A DNA stretch of 64,000 nucleotides from Candidatus Aquabacterium excrementipullorum (GTDB taxonomy: Bacteria > Pseudomonadota > Gammaproteobacteria > Burkholderiales > Burkholderiaceae_C): NCBI GenBank assembly GCA_019112875.1, contig DXIO01000147.1:1-64000 (forward strand). Direction: 5' to 3'. Of the stretch, positions 56,393 through 64,000 are shown one piece after another. Under the pieces are notes generated by a model, which worked only from the letters and a program-made list of their open reading frames with translations, made no database searches and had not been told where the DNA came from. Each line of letters starts with the position of its first letter. Position 1 is the stretch's first letter. A program made the position numbers and the translations under genes.

Positions 56393-57676
56393 TCAAGGTT
56401 TGCCGGCGGCGATGGCCCTTGCGCAGGCCATGGCACTGGACCAGGCCCACTGGAAGTTGTAGCCGCCCAGCCAACCGGTCACGTCCACCACCTCGCCGAT
56501 GAAATACAGGCCTGGGCGCAGCTTGCTCTCCATGGTCTGTGAGCTGAGTTCGCGGGTATCGACACCGCCGGCCGTGACCTCGGCCTTGGCGTAGCCCTCG
56601 GTGCCGCTGGGCGTGATGGACCAGGCGTTGGCCGATTGGCCCAGGGCATCCAGGTCCTTGTCCTTCAGTTCAGCGACGGCGGCGGTGTCCTGCAGTGCGG
56701 GGTGGCGCGTGGCGGCATCGTGCAGCCAAGCCTGGGCCAGGCGCTGGGGCACGGCCTCGGGCAGGGCGTCTTTCCAGGCGGTGGAGAGCTGGCGGCGGGA
56801 GCCTTGCTTGGCCTCGCGCAGGGCGGCTGCCAGGTCGATGCCGGGCGCCAGGTCGATGGTCAAAGGCTGGCCGGGCACCCAGAAACTGGAGATCTGCAGG
56901 ATGGCCGGGCCGCTCAGGCCGCGGTGGGTGAACAGCAGGTCTTCGTCGAAACTGACGGGTTTGACCTTGTGCTTGCCCTTGGCGTTCTCGGGCGCGGCGG
57001 GTGTCGCCGTGACCGTGACGGGAAGCGCCACCCCGGCCAGCGCCACCCAGCGTGCCCATTGCGTGGCATCGAAGGTCAAGGGCGCCAGGGCAGGGCGCAA
57101 GGGCACGATGCGGTGCCCGAACTGCTGTGCCAGGCGCTGGCCGAAGTCCGTCGCGCCGATCTTCGGGATGGACAGGCCGCCGGTCGCGATCACGACATGG
57201 CCCGTGCGGACCACGCCTTGGTCGGTATCGACCTCGAAACGGTGGCCGCCTTTGGTGGGGGCATCCACGGCGCGAACGGCCTTCACGCCACAGGGCTGGC
57301 GCCGCGTCACGCCACCGCGCTCGCATTCGGTCAACAGCAGGTCGATGATCTGCTGGCTGCTGCCGTCGCAGAACAGCTGGCCCTTGTGCTTTTCGTGGAA
57401 GGCGATGCCGTGCTTGCGCACCAGGTCGATGAAATCGCCGCAGGTGTACTGCGCCAGCGCGGAGCGGCAGAAATGCGGGTTCTCGCTCAGGTAGTTGGCG
57501 GGCAGGGCTTCGCGGTTGGTGAAGTTGCAGCGGCCGCCGCCGGAGATGCGGATCTTCTCAGCCACCTTGGCGGCATGGTCGAGCAGCAGCACGCGCAGGC
57601 CGAGCTGGCCAGCCGCACCGGCACAGAAAAGACCGGCGGCACCAGCGCCGATCACGACGACATCGAAGTCGGACAT
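56393..57676 (-). CDS. NAD(P)/FAD-dependent oxidoreductase, YhiN/HI0933 family
   Basis: Flavoprotein of 427 residues. The FAD fold starts VVVIGAGAAGLFCAGAAGQLG, followed by the family-specific KIRISGGGRCNFTN near residue 45. A second hallmark is IATGGLSIPKIGATDFG near 165 and, near the C-terminus, AKAEVTAGGVDTREL and GLYFIGEVVDVTGWLGGYN. The biological role of the family is poorly defined. ATG 57676 is preferred; an in-frame GTG is one codon upstream. It lies between ubiE and a GGDEF-family gene on the same strand. Confidence 0.92.
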   Translation of the reverse strand: MSDFDVVVIGAGAAGLFCAGAAGQLGLRVLLLDHAAKVAEKIRISGGGRCNFTNREALPANYLSENPHFCRSALAQYTCGDFIDLVRKHGIAFHEKHKGQLFCDGSSQQIIDLLLTECERGGVTRRQPCGVKAVRAVDAPTKGGHRFEVDTDQGVVRTGHVVIATGGLSIPKIGATDFGQRLAQQFGHRIVPLRPALAPLTFDATQWARWVALAGVALPVTVTATPAAPENAKGKHKVKPVSFDEDLLFTHRGLSGPAILQISSFWVPGQPLTIDLAPGIDLAAALREAKQGSRRQLSTAWKDALPEAVPQRLAQAWLHDAATRHPALQDTAAVAELKDKDLDALGQSANAWSITPSGTEGYAKAEVTAGGVDTRELSSQTMESKLRPGLYFIGEVVDVTGWLGGYNFQWAWSSAMACARAIAAGKP

Positions 57677-57707
57677 CACGTAGAGAAAGTCAGGAAAAGG
57701 AAGGCGC

Positions 57708-59015
57708 TCAGGAGCGCACGGGTTTGAAGGCCTGGACCGTGGTCACGGTGGCCGCGCCCTGGGTGTCGACATCGGCCACCACGGCACGTCCAGCGCCTTG
57801 CCGCTTGGCCTCGGCCACGGCCTCGGTGGCGCGGTGGATGGCGTGGTCCATGGTTTCCTGCTCCTGTACCTGGATGATGCCCACGCTCAGCCCCACGGTT
57901 TCGCGGTTGGAGCCGCGCTCTTGCTGCTTGTCGTGCACCAGGCGCGCCATGCGGGTGGCCACGTGCAGGGCATCCTGCGGTGTCGTGTCGGGCAGCAGGG
58001 CGATGAATTGGTCGCCACCCAGCCGACCAACCAGGTCGCGGCCGCGCAACATCGAGCGGGCCACGCCCGACACCAGCCGCAAGGCCGTGTCGCCCGCCGC
58101 GTGGCCGTGCACTTCGTTGAGGTGTTTGAAGCCGTCGATGTCGAACAGCATCAGCGCGCAGGCCCCAGGCGGCGACAGGCGCACCGTCTGCTGCGCCATC
58201 TCCTGGAAGTGGCGGCGGTTGGGCAACTGCGTGAGCATGTCGAAATCGACCATCAGCCGCAGTTGGCGCTGGGATTCGCGCAGGTCCTGCTCTGTGCGCT
58301 CGTAAGTCAGCAGCAAGCCCATGTAAACCGCGAAGATCACCGCCACCGTGAGCGTCAGGCTCAGGAAGGGCTGCTGCACGAAGGTGTTCGGATCGGGCAC
58401 CTGCACGCCCCACAGGCGGATGCCTTCGAGCAATCGGGGGATCTGCACGACCACGCCCAGCGCCATGAACAGCAAGAAGGCCTTGAGGTGCGGGCTTTCG
58501 CGCCATTCGCGGATGGACCACACCATCCAGCAGGCGTAGGCATAGCCCGCGATGCTGGACATGGTGAACGAAGCCACGCGGCCGCCGGCGTCGTCCGGCG
58601 CATGCGACCACACCACCAGCCACCACAGGAAGCCGCCCACCAGCACGACCTGGTCGCCCCAGGGCGGCACGGGCAGCTCCGAGCGCACGTAGAAGCGCCG
58701 CATGCCGCTGAGCATGGTGATGGGCCATTGCAGGGCCAGCAGCACCGAGAGCGCGAACAGGGCAGGGTGCTCGTGCCGGTAGAGGGTGCACACAGCGCCG
58801 GCCAGGTTGAACCACTGCGCCCAGACCCACCACCAGAAGCCCCGGTAGGTGCGCTGCGTCAGGCCCACGAAGGTCATGATGCCGGCGGCCGTGGCCATCA
58901 CCACGATCGTGGTGAAGAACAGCGTGGGGGCGTGCAAGGGCTCCAGAACGGCCATGGGCTTGGGCGTGGTGGTCGGGTGCGTGGTCGAAGTCGAGCACAA
59001 TCCGGGCACTGTCAC
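57708..59015 (-). CDS. Membrane protein with degenerate GGDEF (GGDQF) domain
   Basis: A 435-residue protein. Residues 30-245 hold about six or seven membrane helices, an integral-membrane sensor. The C-terminal domain from about 255 is a GGDEF fold (DFDMLTQLPNRRHFQEM, LMLFDIDGFKHLNEVHGHAAGD), but the active-site motif reads RLGGDQF, with Gln where the catalytic or metal-binding Glu belongs. The RxxD inhibitory site (RGRD) sits five residues before it and is intact. It may therefore bind c-di-GMP rather than make it. Start options are GTG 59015, which has GGGAG 10 nt upstream, or ATG 58955. Confidence 0.87.
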   Translation of the reverse strand: MTVPGLCSTSTTHPTTTPKPMAVLEPLHAPTLFFTTIVVMATAAGIMTFVGLTQRTYRGFWWWVWAQWFNLAGAVCTLYRHEHPALFALSVLLALQWPITMLSGMRRFYVRSELPVPPWGDQVVLVGGFLWWLVVWSHAPDDAGGRVASFTMSSIAGYAYACWMVWSIREWRESPHLKAFLLFMALGVVVQIPRLLEGIRLWGVQVPDPNTFVQQPFLSLTLTVAVIFAVYMGLLLTYERTEQDLRESQRQLRLMVDFDMLTQLPNRRHFQEMAQQTVRLSPPGACALMLFDIDGFKHLNEVHGHAAGDTALRLVSGVARSMLRGRDLVGRLGGDQFIALLPDTTPQDALHVATRMARLVHDKQQERGSNRETVGLSVGIIQVQEQETMDHAIHRATEAVAEAKRQGAGRAVVADVDTQGAATVTTVQAFKPVRS

Positions 59016-59103
59016 TGTGCTCCCGATCGCGCCTGTCTGGTGTCGCGATTATCCCGGGGGCGGGCCTGACTGGAACCCTGTTGTTTTTTTGGAGCACGCA
59101 ATC

Positions 59104-59919
59104 ATGGCGATGGACGTCGTTGACTACGAGATCAAGGGCAGCGAGATGCAGTTCGTGGAGGTTGAGCTCGACCCCGGCGAAGCGGCCATCGGCGAGGCCG
59201 GCAGCATGATGTTCATGGATGGGAGCATCGAGATGGACACCGTCTTCGGCGACGGCTCGCAGCAGCAAGGCGGCCTGTTCGGCAAGCTGCTGGGCGCCGG
59301 CAAGCGGATGATCACGGGGGAATCGCTCTTCACCACCGTCTACACGAACCAGGGCTCGGGCAAGAAACGCGTGGCGTTTGCCGCCCCGTATCCGGGCAAG
59401 ATCATCCCGATGGACCTGGCCCAGCTGGGCGGCACGCTGCTGTGCCAGAAGGATTCCTTCCTGTGCGCGGCGCGCGGGGTATCGCTGGGCATCGGCTTCC
59501 AGCGCAGGCTGGGCGCCGGCTTCTTCGGCGGCGAGGGCTTCATCATGCAGAAGCTCGAGGGCGACGGCCTGGCCTTCGTACACGCGGGCGGCACCTTGCT
59601 GCGGCGTGATCTGCAGGCTGGCGAGGTGCTGATGGTGGACACCGGCTGCGTGGTGGCCTACACGCCCAATGTGGATTTCGACATCCAGTACGTCGGCAAG
59701 ATCAAGACGGCCCTGTTCGGCGGCGAGGGCATCTTCCTGGCCAAGCTGAGCGGCCCGGGCACGGTGTGGCTGCAGAGCCTGCCGTTCTCGCGCCTGGCTT
59801 CGCGCATTTTCGCTGCGGCGCCGCAAAACGGCGGAGGCCGACGCGAGGAGGGCTCCTTGCTGGCCGGCGTGGCGGGCGGTGGCGTTCTGGGTGGCCTGCT
59901 GGGCGGCGACAGCGATTGA
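59104..59919 (+). CDS. AIM24/TIGR00266 family protein
   Basis: A 271-residue protein of the AIM24 (TIGR00266) family, built of beta-prism repeats: EIKGSEMQFVEVELDPGEAAI, EAGSMMFMDGSIEMDT, FLCAARGVSLGIGFQRRLGAG, GDGLAFVHAGGTLLRRDLQAGE and DTGCVVAYTPNVDFDIQYVG. The C-terminus is Gly-rich (GVAGGGVLGGLLGGD). The bacterial function is unknown; the yeast member affects mitochondrial inner-membrane structure. ATG 59104 has GGAG about 9 nt upstream. It is divergent from the GGDQF gene. Confidence 0.92.
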   Translation: MAMDVVDYEIKGSEMQFVEVELDPGEAAIGEAGSMMFMDGSIEMDTVFGDGSQQQGGLFGKLLGAGKRMITGESLFTTVYTNQGSGKKRVAFAAPYPGKIIPMDLAQLGGTLLCQKDSFLCAARGVSLGIGFQRRLGAGFFGGEGFIMQKLEGDGLAFVHAGGTLLRRDLQAGEVLMVDTGCVVAYTPNVDFDIQYVGKIKTALFGGEGIFLAKLSGPGTVWLQSLPFSRLASRIFAAAPQNGGGRREEGSLLAGVAGGGVLGGLLGGDSD

Positions 59920-60069
59920 CCTGTCCGTCCCAAGGCCGCACTCACGTCAGCGCAACCCCCGATTCATGCGTTTGACCTGGGTCGGCCTGAGGGGCTGATG
60001 GGCCGCGTAAACTGCGCGGTTCGATTGCAGGTGACCGAATTGACTCAACGTGGCTTCCCCCAGGCGCGC

Positions 60070-61113
60070 ATGCGCCGGTCCTTCATGCTGTCCGGTGTGC
60101 GTTACGCGCTGTCGGGTCTGGCCATCTCGGCGCTGCCCACCGCGTGGGCCCAGGGCGCCTCGGCGCCGGTCGGCCCGCTGGCCAAGGCCGCCAAACCGCC
60201 GATCTTCGTGCTGAACTCGCTGGACGCCAACGTCAGCGTGATCGATCCGGTCACCTTCAAGGAGATCAAGCGCATCCCGACGGGCAAGGAGCCGCACCAC
60301 CTGTACCTCACGCCGGATGAGCGCTCGCTGCTGGTGGCCAATGCCCTGAGCGACACCATCACCCTGCTGGACCCGCTCACCGGCGACATCCAGAAGGTGA
60401 TCGGCGGCATCTCCGACCCGTACCAGCTGCGCTTCTCGCCGGACATGAAATGGTTCATCACGGCGGCCAACCGCCTGGACCACGTCGACATCTACCGCGT
60501 GAGCTACACCCAGCCCGCCGGCCTGAACTTCACGCTGGCCAAACGCATCCCCAGCGGCAAGACGCCCAGCCACATCACCATCGACAGCAAGAGCACCGTC
60601 ACCTACGTGTCCATGCAAGACAGCGACGAACTGATCGCCATCGACCTGGCCACGCAGACGCCGCGCTGGAAGGTGCCCGTGGGCAAGATGCCCGCCGACG
60701 TCTTCCTGACGCCGGACGATCGTTTCCTGCTGCTGGGCCTGACGGGCGACAAGTTCGTCGAGGTCTACGACGTGCGCGGCCCCAAGCCGGTGCTGGTCAA
60801 GCGCATCGAAACGGGGGAGGGCGCGCACGCCTTCCGCGCCTGGGGCGACAAGCGCCACCTGCTGGTCAGCAACCGCGTGGCCAACACCATCAGCCGCATC
60901 GACCTGCAGACCTTCACCGTGGTGGCCAACTACCCGGCCCCGGGTGGCCCGGACTGCATGGACGTGCTGTCCGATGGCAAGACCATCCTGACCACCTCGC
61001 GCTGGGCCCGCAAGCTCACCTACATCGACACCGTGCAGGGCAAGGTGATCCGCCAGGTCAAGGTGGGCCGTTCGCCGCACGGGGTCTGGACGCTGGACCA
61101 TGCGCCGCGCTGA
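60070..61113 (+). CDS. Exported beta-propeller (YVTN repeat) protein
   Basis: Exported protein of 347 residues. The signal peptide (SGVRYALSGLAISALPTAWA, cleavage near AWA-Q) is followed by about six WD/YVTN-like blades, for example FVLNSLDANVSVIDPVTFKE, LLVANALSDTITLLDPLTGD and LLVSNRVANTISRIDLQTFT. Such propellers act as binding scaffolds. The gene overlaps the next one by 14 nt, so the two are coupled and probably work together. ATG 60070 (MRRSFMLSG) is chosen for its signal peptide; the upstream in-frame start at 59998 would place a non-signal stretch in front. Confidence 0.85.
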   Translation: MRRSFMLSGVRYALSGLAISALPTAWAQGASAPVGPLAKAAKPPIFVLNSLDANVSVIDPVTFKEIKRIPTGKEPHHLYLTPDERSLLVANALSDTITLLDPLTGDIQKVIGGISDPYQLRFSPDMKWFITAANRLDHVDIYRVSYTQPAGLNFTLAKRIPSGKTPSHITIDSKSTVTYVSMQDSDELIAIDLATQTPRWKVPVGKMPADVFLTPDDRFLLLGLTGDKFVEVYDVRGPKPVLVKRIETGEGAHAFRAWGDKRHLLVSNRVANTISRIDLQTFTVVANYPAPGGPDCMDVLSDGKTILTTSRWARKLTYIDTVQGKVIRQVKVGRSPHGVWTLDHAPR

Positions 61114-61996
61114 AGGCGGGTCAAGGCGGCGCAGGCTGCTTCAGGGCGTGTTGGCGCTGCTCACGGCGACATCCGCCTGGGCTGCACCTGCCTCCTCGTC
61201 GGGCGTCGCGCCCAAGCCCGCCCAAAGCGGCGCGACCTGCCAGCACCCCGTCTACCTCACCTTCGACACAGGCCACATGGGCGTGGCCACGCTGATCGCC
61301 GACGTGCTCAAGCGCCAGCAGGTGCATGTCACCTTCTTCCTGGCCAGCGAGCGCACCCGGGCCGTGGGCGATCGCCCGGAAGGCACAACGCTCGACGAGC
61401 ATTGGGCCCCCTGGTGGAAGGCCATGGCCGCCCAAGGGCACGATTTCGGCTCCCACACCTGGGACCATCTGATCTGGCGCAAGGACACCCCCACCGGCTT
61501 CGCATTCCGCCCCACCGCTGGCCCGAAGAACGGCCAGACCGTGGCACTGACGCCGCCCGAATACTGCGAGGAACTGGCCCGCAGCGCCCAGCGCTTCCAG
61601 GCCATGACGGGCCAGCCCATGCGCGCCATCTTCCGCGCCCCGGCAGGCAAGACCTCGCCCAAGCTGCTGGCCGCCGCCCGCGCCTGTGGCTGGCACCACG
61701 TGCCCTGGACGGCCGCCGGCTTCCTGGGTGACGAACTCCCCAGCGACCGCTACCCCAACGACCAGTTGCTGCGCCAGGCGCTGGCCAAGGTTCGCGAGGG
61801 CGACATCCTGCTGGCGCACCTGGGCATCTGGTCGCGCCAGGAACCCTGGGCGCCATCCGTGCTCGAACCCCTGATCGTCGGCTTGAAGGCCAAGGGCTTG
61901 TGCTTTGCCACCTTGCGCGATCATCCAGATTACCGGGGTGTCGGCAACGCGCCCCGGGCAAGTGACGCACAAGTGACGTACGCGACGGAGCATTGA
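61100..61996 (+). CDS. Polysaccharide deacetylase family protein (NodB-like)
   Basis: Exported carbohydrate esterase of the NodB homology type, 298 residues. The signal peptide (RRRRLLQGVLALLTATSAWA) is followed by motif 1 VYLTFDTGHMG (the second Asp of the usual TFDDG is Thr here), motif 2 FGSHTWDHLIW with the two metal His residues, motif 3 AIFRAPAGKTSPK, and a final HLGIWSRQ. These enzymes remove acetyl groups from polysaccharide or peptidoglycan. The first motif deviation leaves metal binding by Asp-His-His possible, because the first Asp remains. It overlaps the propeller gene. Confidence 0.88.
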   Translation: MRRAEGGSRRRRLLQGVLALLTATSAWAAPASSSGVAPKPAQSGATCQHPVYLTFDTGHMGVATLIADVLKRQQVHVTFFLASERTRAVGDRPEGTTLDEHWAPWWKAMAAQGHDFGSHTWDHLIWRKDTPTGFAFRPTAGPKNGQTVALTPPEYCEELARSAQRFQAMTGQPMRAIFRAPAGKTSPKLLAAARACGWHHVPWTAAGFLGDELPSDRYPNDQLLRQALAKVREGDILLAHLGIWSRQEPWAPSVLEPLIVGLKAKGLCFATLRDHPDYRGVGNAPRASDAQVTYATEH

Positions 61997-62000
61997 AGGC

Positions 62001-62990
62001 ATGTGGGATACATGGATCGCCTGGCTGTCTGACCAGTTCGGATCGCTGCAGCAGGGGCTGTTCGAGCACGCCGTGCAGCCGCTGCTGTTCGGGCTGGGCT
62101 GGGGCAACCTGCTCGAAGACGCGTTTGACGCCACCGGCTGGCTGCTGGTGGGCATCGTGCAACTGCTGGTGATGCTGGCCGTGTTCTGGCCGCTGCAGCG
62201 CTGGCGCCCGGTCGAATCCATCACCGACCGCAAGGCCGTGCGTGTCGACATCCTCTACACCCTCATCCACCGCCTGGGCCTGTTCCGGGTGGCGCTGTTC
62301 TTCTCCATTGAGCCAGTACTCGATGGCGTGTTCGGCTGGGCCAGCGTGAACGATGTGAACGGCTTCCAGCTCGATGCCCTGGTGGCGCCGCTGTGGCCCG
62401 GTGTCACGGACACGGCCTGGCTCAGCTTTCTGCTCTATCTGCTGGTCTTCGATTTCGTCGATTACTGGATCCACCGGGGCCAGCACGGCCTGAACCGCTG
62501 GTGGGCCTTGCATTCGCTGCACCACAGCCAGCGCCAGATGACCATGTGGAGCGACAACCGCAACCACGTGATCGACGACCTGCTGCGCGACATGATCATC
62601 GTCATCGTGGCGCGCGTGATCGGCGTGCCGCCGGGGCAGTTCATCGCGCTGGTGGCGCTCACGCAGCTGGTCGAGAGCCTCTCGCATGCCAACGTGCGCA
62701 TGAGCTTCGGCCCGTTGCTGGAGCGCCTGGTGGTGGGGCCGCGCTTCCACCGCGTGCACCACGGCATCGCGATCGGGCATGAATCCAACGGGCCGCACTC
62801 GCTGGGCGGCTGCAACTTCGCGGTGCTGTTCCCGGTGTGGGACATCGTCTTCCGCACGGCCGATTTCCGCACGCCGGTGCAGCCCACGGGCATCCGCGAC
62901 CAACTGCCAGAGCATGGCGCGCGTGACTACGGCCAAGGCTTCTGGGCGCAGCAGTGGCTGGGCCTCAAGCGCCTGGCCGGTCGAGGCTGA
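62001..62990 (+). CDS. Sterol desaturase/fatty acid hydroxylase family membrane protein
   Basis: Di-iron membrane enzyme of the fatty acid hydroxylase superfamily, 329 residues. The histidine clusters are DYWIHRGQHGLNRWWALHSL followed by HHS, and further on RFHRVHHGI, with HESNG near the C-terminal end. Four or more hydrophobic segments precede and flank them. The substrate is probably a lipid. It starts 4 nt after the deacetylase stop codon, so the propeller, deacetylase and this gene form one operon, which suggests a common role in envelope lipids or glycans. Confidence 0.9.
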   Translation: MWDTWIAWLSDQFGSLQQGLFEHAVQPLLFGLGWGNLLEDAFDATGWLLVGIVQLLVMLAVFWPLQRWRPVESITDRKAVRVDILYTLIHRLGLFRVALFFSIEPVLDGVFGWASVNDVNGFQLDALVAPLWPGVTDTAWLSFLLYLLVFDFVDYWIHRGQHGLNRWWALHSLHHSQRQMTMWSDNRNHVIDDLLRDMIIVIVARVIGVPPGQFIALVALTQLVESLSHANVRMSFGPLLERLVVGPRFHRVHHGIAIGHESNGPHSLGGCNFAVLFPVWDIVFRTADFRTPVQPTGIRDQLPEHGARDYGQGFWAQQWLGLKRLAGRG

Positions 62991-63060
62991 TCCCTTTGCA
63001 TCATCCCCGGCGTTGACCCGCTGCGGGCGCTGTTGATCCGCCTTGGGTATGCTGGCGGAC

Positions 63061-64000
63061 ATGCAGATGCCCGCATCCAACCCGACATCGCCGCCCCTGG
63101 GGAACCGCCCGGCCACCTTGGCTTCGGCCTCCGTCGTGGACGCCGCCTGGCGCGCCATGCTGTATTGCCTGCACCCCAGGGTGATCTGGCTGTCCCTGTT
63201 GCCCGTGATCCTGCCCATGGTGTGCCTGGGGCTGCTGGCCTGGTGGGGATGGGATGGCGCGGTGGCGCAGATGCGCGCCTGGCTGGACACATGGTCCTTG
63301 AGCCAGACCTTGCTCGGCTGGCTCGATGGCCTGGGCGCCACGGGTTTTCGCGCCGTGCTGGCCCCGCTGCTGGTCGTGATCGTGAGCGTGCCGGTGGTGG
63401 TTGTGATCTGCCTGCTGGTGGTGGCCACGATGATGACGCCAGCCATCGTCAAGCTGGTGGCGCAAAGGCGGTTCCCGGCCCTGGAAGAGCGCCGGGGCGG
63501 CCGCTGGTGGGCCTCGCTGGGTTGGTCCTTTGGTGCCACCATCGTGGCCTTGCTGGCGCTGTTCGTGTCGCTGCCACTGTGGCTCATCCCGCCGTTCGCG
63601 CTGGTGCTGCCGCCGGTGATCTGGGGCTGGCTCACCTACCGCGTGATGGCCTACGACACCCTGGCCGATCACGCCAGCGTCAAGGAGCGCCAGCAACTGT
63701 TGAAAGAGCGTCGCTCGGCCCTGCTGGCCATCGGCGTGATCACCGGGTACCTCGGTGCGGCGCCCGCGGCGCTGTGGGCGCTGAGCGCCTTCACCATCAT
63801 CTTCGCCCCGGTTTTGGTGGTGGTGTCAGTGTGGCTCTACACCTTGGTGTTCGCCTTCTCCAGCCTGTGGTTCGCTCACTACCTGCTGGCGGCCTTGCAG
63901 ATCCACCGCGCATCGGAGGCGCGGGCCGTGCCCGTCAGCGAGTTGCGTCCGGCCGACGCCATGCCGCGCGCGCCCGAGCATGCGCCGGACACCACGGTGA
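63061..64000 (+). CDS. EI24 domain-containing membrane protein (3' end missing)
   Basis: Open frame that runs to the right edge with no stop in 313 codons. The protein has a Pro/Ser-rich N-terminus, then about five hydrophobic segments (VIWLSLLPVILPMVCLGLLA, LLVVIVSVPVVVVICLLVVA, IVALLALFVSLPLWLIPPFA, LAIGVITGYLGAAPAALWAL, and a last one near 63820-63880). The segments AWRAMLYCLHPRVIWLSLLP and WGWLTYRVMAYDTLADHAS fit the EI24 (CysZ-like) family seen in Burkholderiales. CysZ transports sulfate, but the relation of this branch is unclear. ATG 63061 is preferred; in-frame ATGs at 63049 and 63067 are alternatives. It follows the sterol-desaturase-type gene by 70 nt. Confidence 0.82.
   Translation, partial: MQMPASNPTSPPLGNRPATLASASVVDAAWRAMLYCLHPRVIWLSLLPVILPMVCLGLLAWWGWDGAVAQMRAWLDTWSLSQTLLGWLDGLGATGFRAVLAPLLVVIVSVPVVVVICLLVVATMMTPAIVKLVAQRRFPALEERRGGRWWASLGWSFGATIVALLALFVSLPLWLIPPFALVLPPVIWGWLTYRVMAYDTLADHASVKERQQLLKERRSALLAIGVITGYLGAAPAALWALSAFTIIFAPVLVVVSVWLYTLVFAFSSLWFAHYLLAALQIHRASEARAVPVSELRPADAMPRAPEHAPDTTV

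Overview
The base composition (high GC, strong G/C bias at third codon positions) and gene content point to a betaproteobacterium of the order Burkholderiales, probably near the Comamonadaceae or the Leptothrix/Aquabacterium group. Supporting this are a DUF3619/DUF3106/sigma-factor cluster, a DUF1841 protein, a PII protein, ilvBHC, UbiE (so ubiquinone), a type II NADH dehydrogenase and a urt urea transporter. This placement is inference from gene content; no rRNA gene is present. The window is almost entirely chromosomal coding sequence. I see no insertion sequence, prophage, tRNA, rRNA or CRISPR array.

Layout. 1-5785: urea ABC transporter urtABCDE (urtA cut by the left edge), with a terminator-like hairpin between urtA and urtB. 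5855-6658: an FKBP prolyl isomerase and a DUF1841 protein. 6920-15894: two tandem LapA-like giant adhesins with a retention module, a TAAG LapG-type cleavage site, repeat stalk, von Willebrand A domain and RTX/type I secretion end; a perfect CRP-type palindrome lies upstream of the first. 15903-17472: two small lipoproteins and a GNAT acetyltransferase. 17728-22121: metE and a hybrid histidine kinase. 22149-24120: a PaaX-like regulator in an apparent operon with a fatty acid desaturase.

24397-33066 is the most interesting block. A six-gene operon on the minus strand (binding protein, permease, ATPase, two DUF1989 proteins, urea-carboxylase-type enzyme) would normally be labelled urea carboxylase. 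It is preceded by a clear guanidine-I (ykkC) riboswitch and, further upstream, by a consensus sigma-54 promoter and an NtrC-like palindrome. The system is therefore best read as guanidine uptake and degradation under combined nitrogen control and guanidine sensing. No allophanate hydrolase gene is in the window.

33102-44416: Xaa-Pro aminopeptidase, NDH-2, a PAS-GGDEF diguanylate cyclase, a membrane-anchored Ser/Thr kinase, a DEDD exonuclease, the PII gene, and a five-gene minus-strand operon (sigma factor, DUF3619, DUF3106, RDD, LOG). 44726-48268: ilvB-ilvH-ilvC, closed by a strong terminator. 48381-53117: an ankyrin/DUF3592 membrane protein, then a YeeE/YedE transporter with a periplasmic rhodanese (sulfur module). 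53319-64000: flavin reductase, a MerR-type regulator divergent from a chalcone-isomerase-like secreted protein, ubiE, a YhiN-type flavoprotein, a GGDQF protein, an AIM24 protein, a beta-propeller/polysaccharide deacetylase pair, a sterol-desaturase-type enzyme and an EI24-type membrane protein that runs off the right edge.

Two themes recur. One is nitrogen scavenging (urea import, guanidine use, PII, a sigma-54 signal). The other is surface attachment with second messengers (two LapA-like adhesins, a CRP-type site, an apparently active GGDEF protein and a GGDQF protein that may only bind c-di-GMP). All family assignments come from reading motifs by eye; no database search was run.
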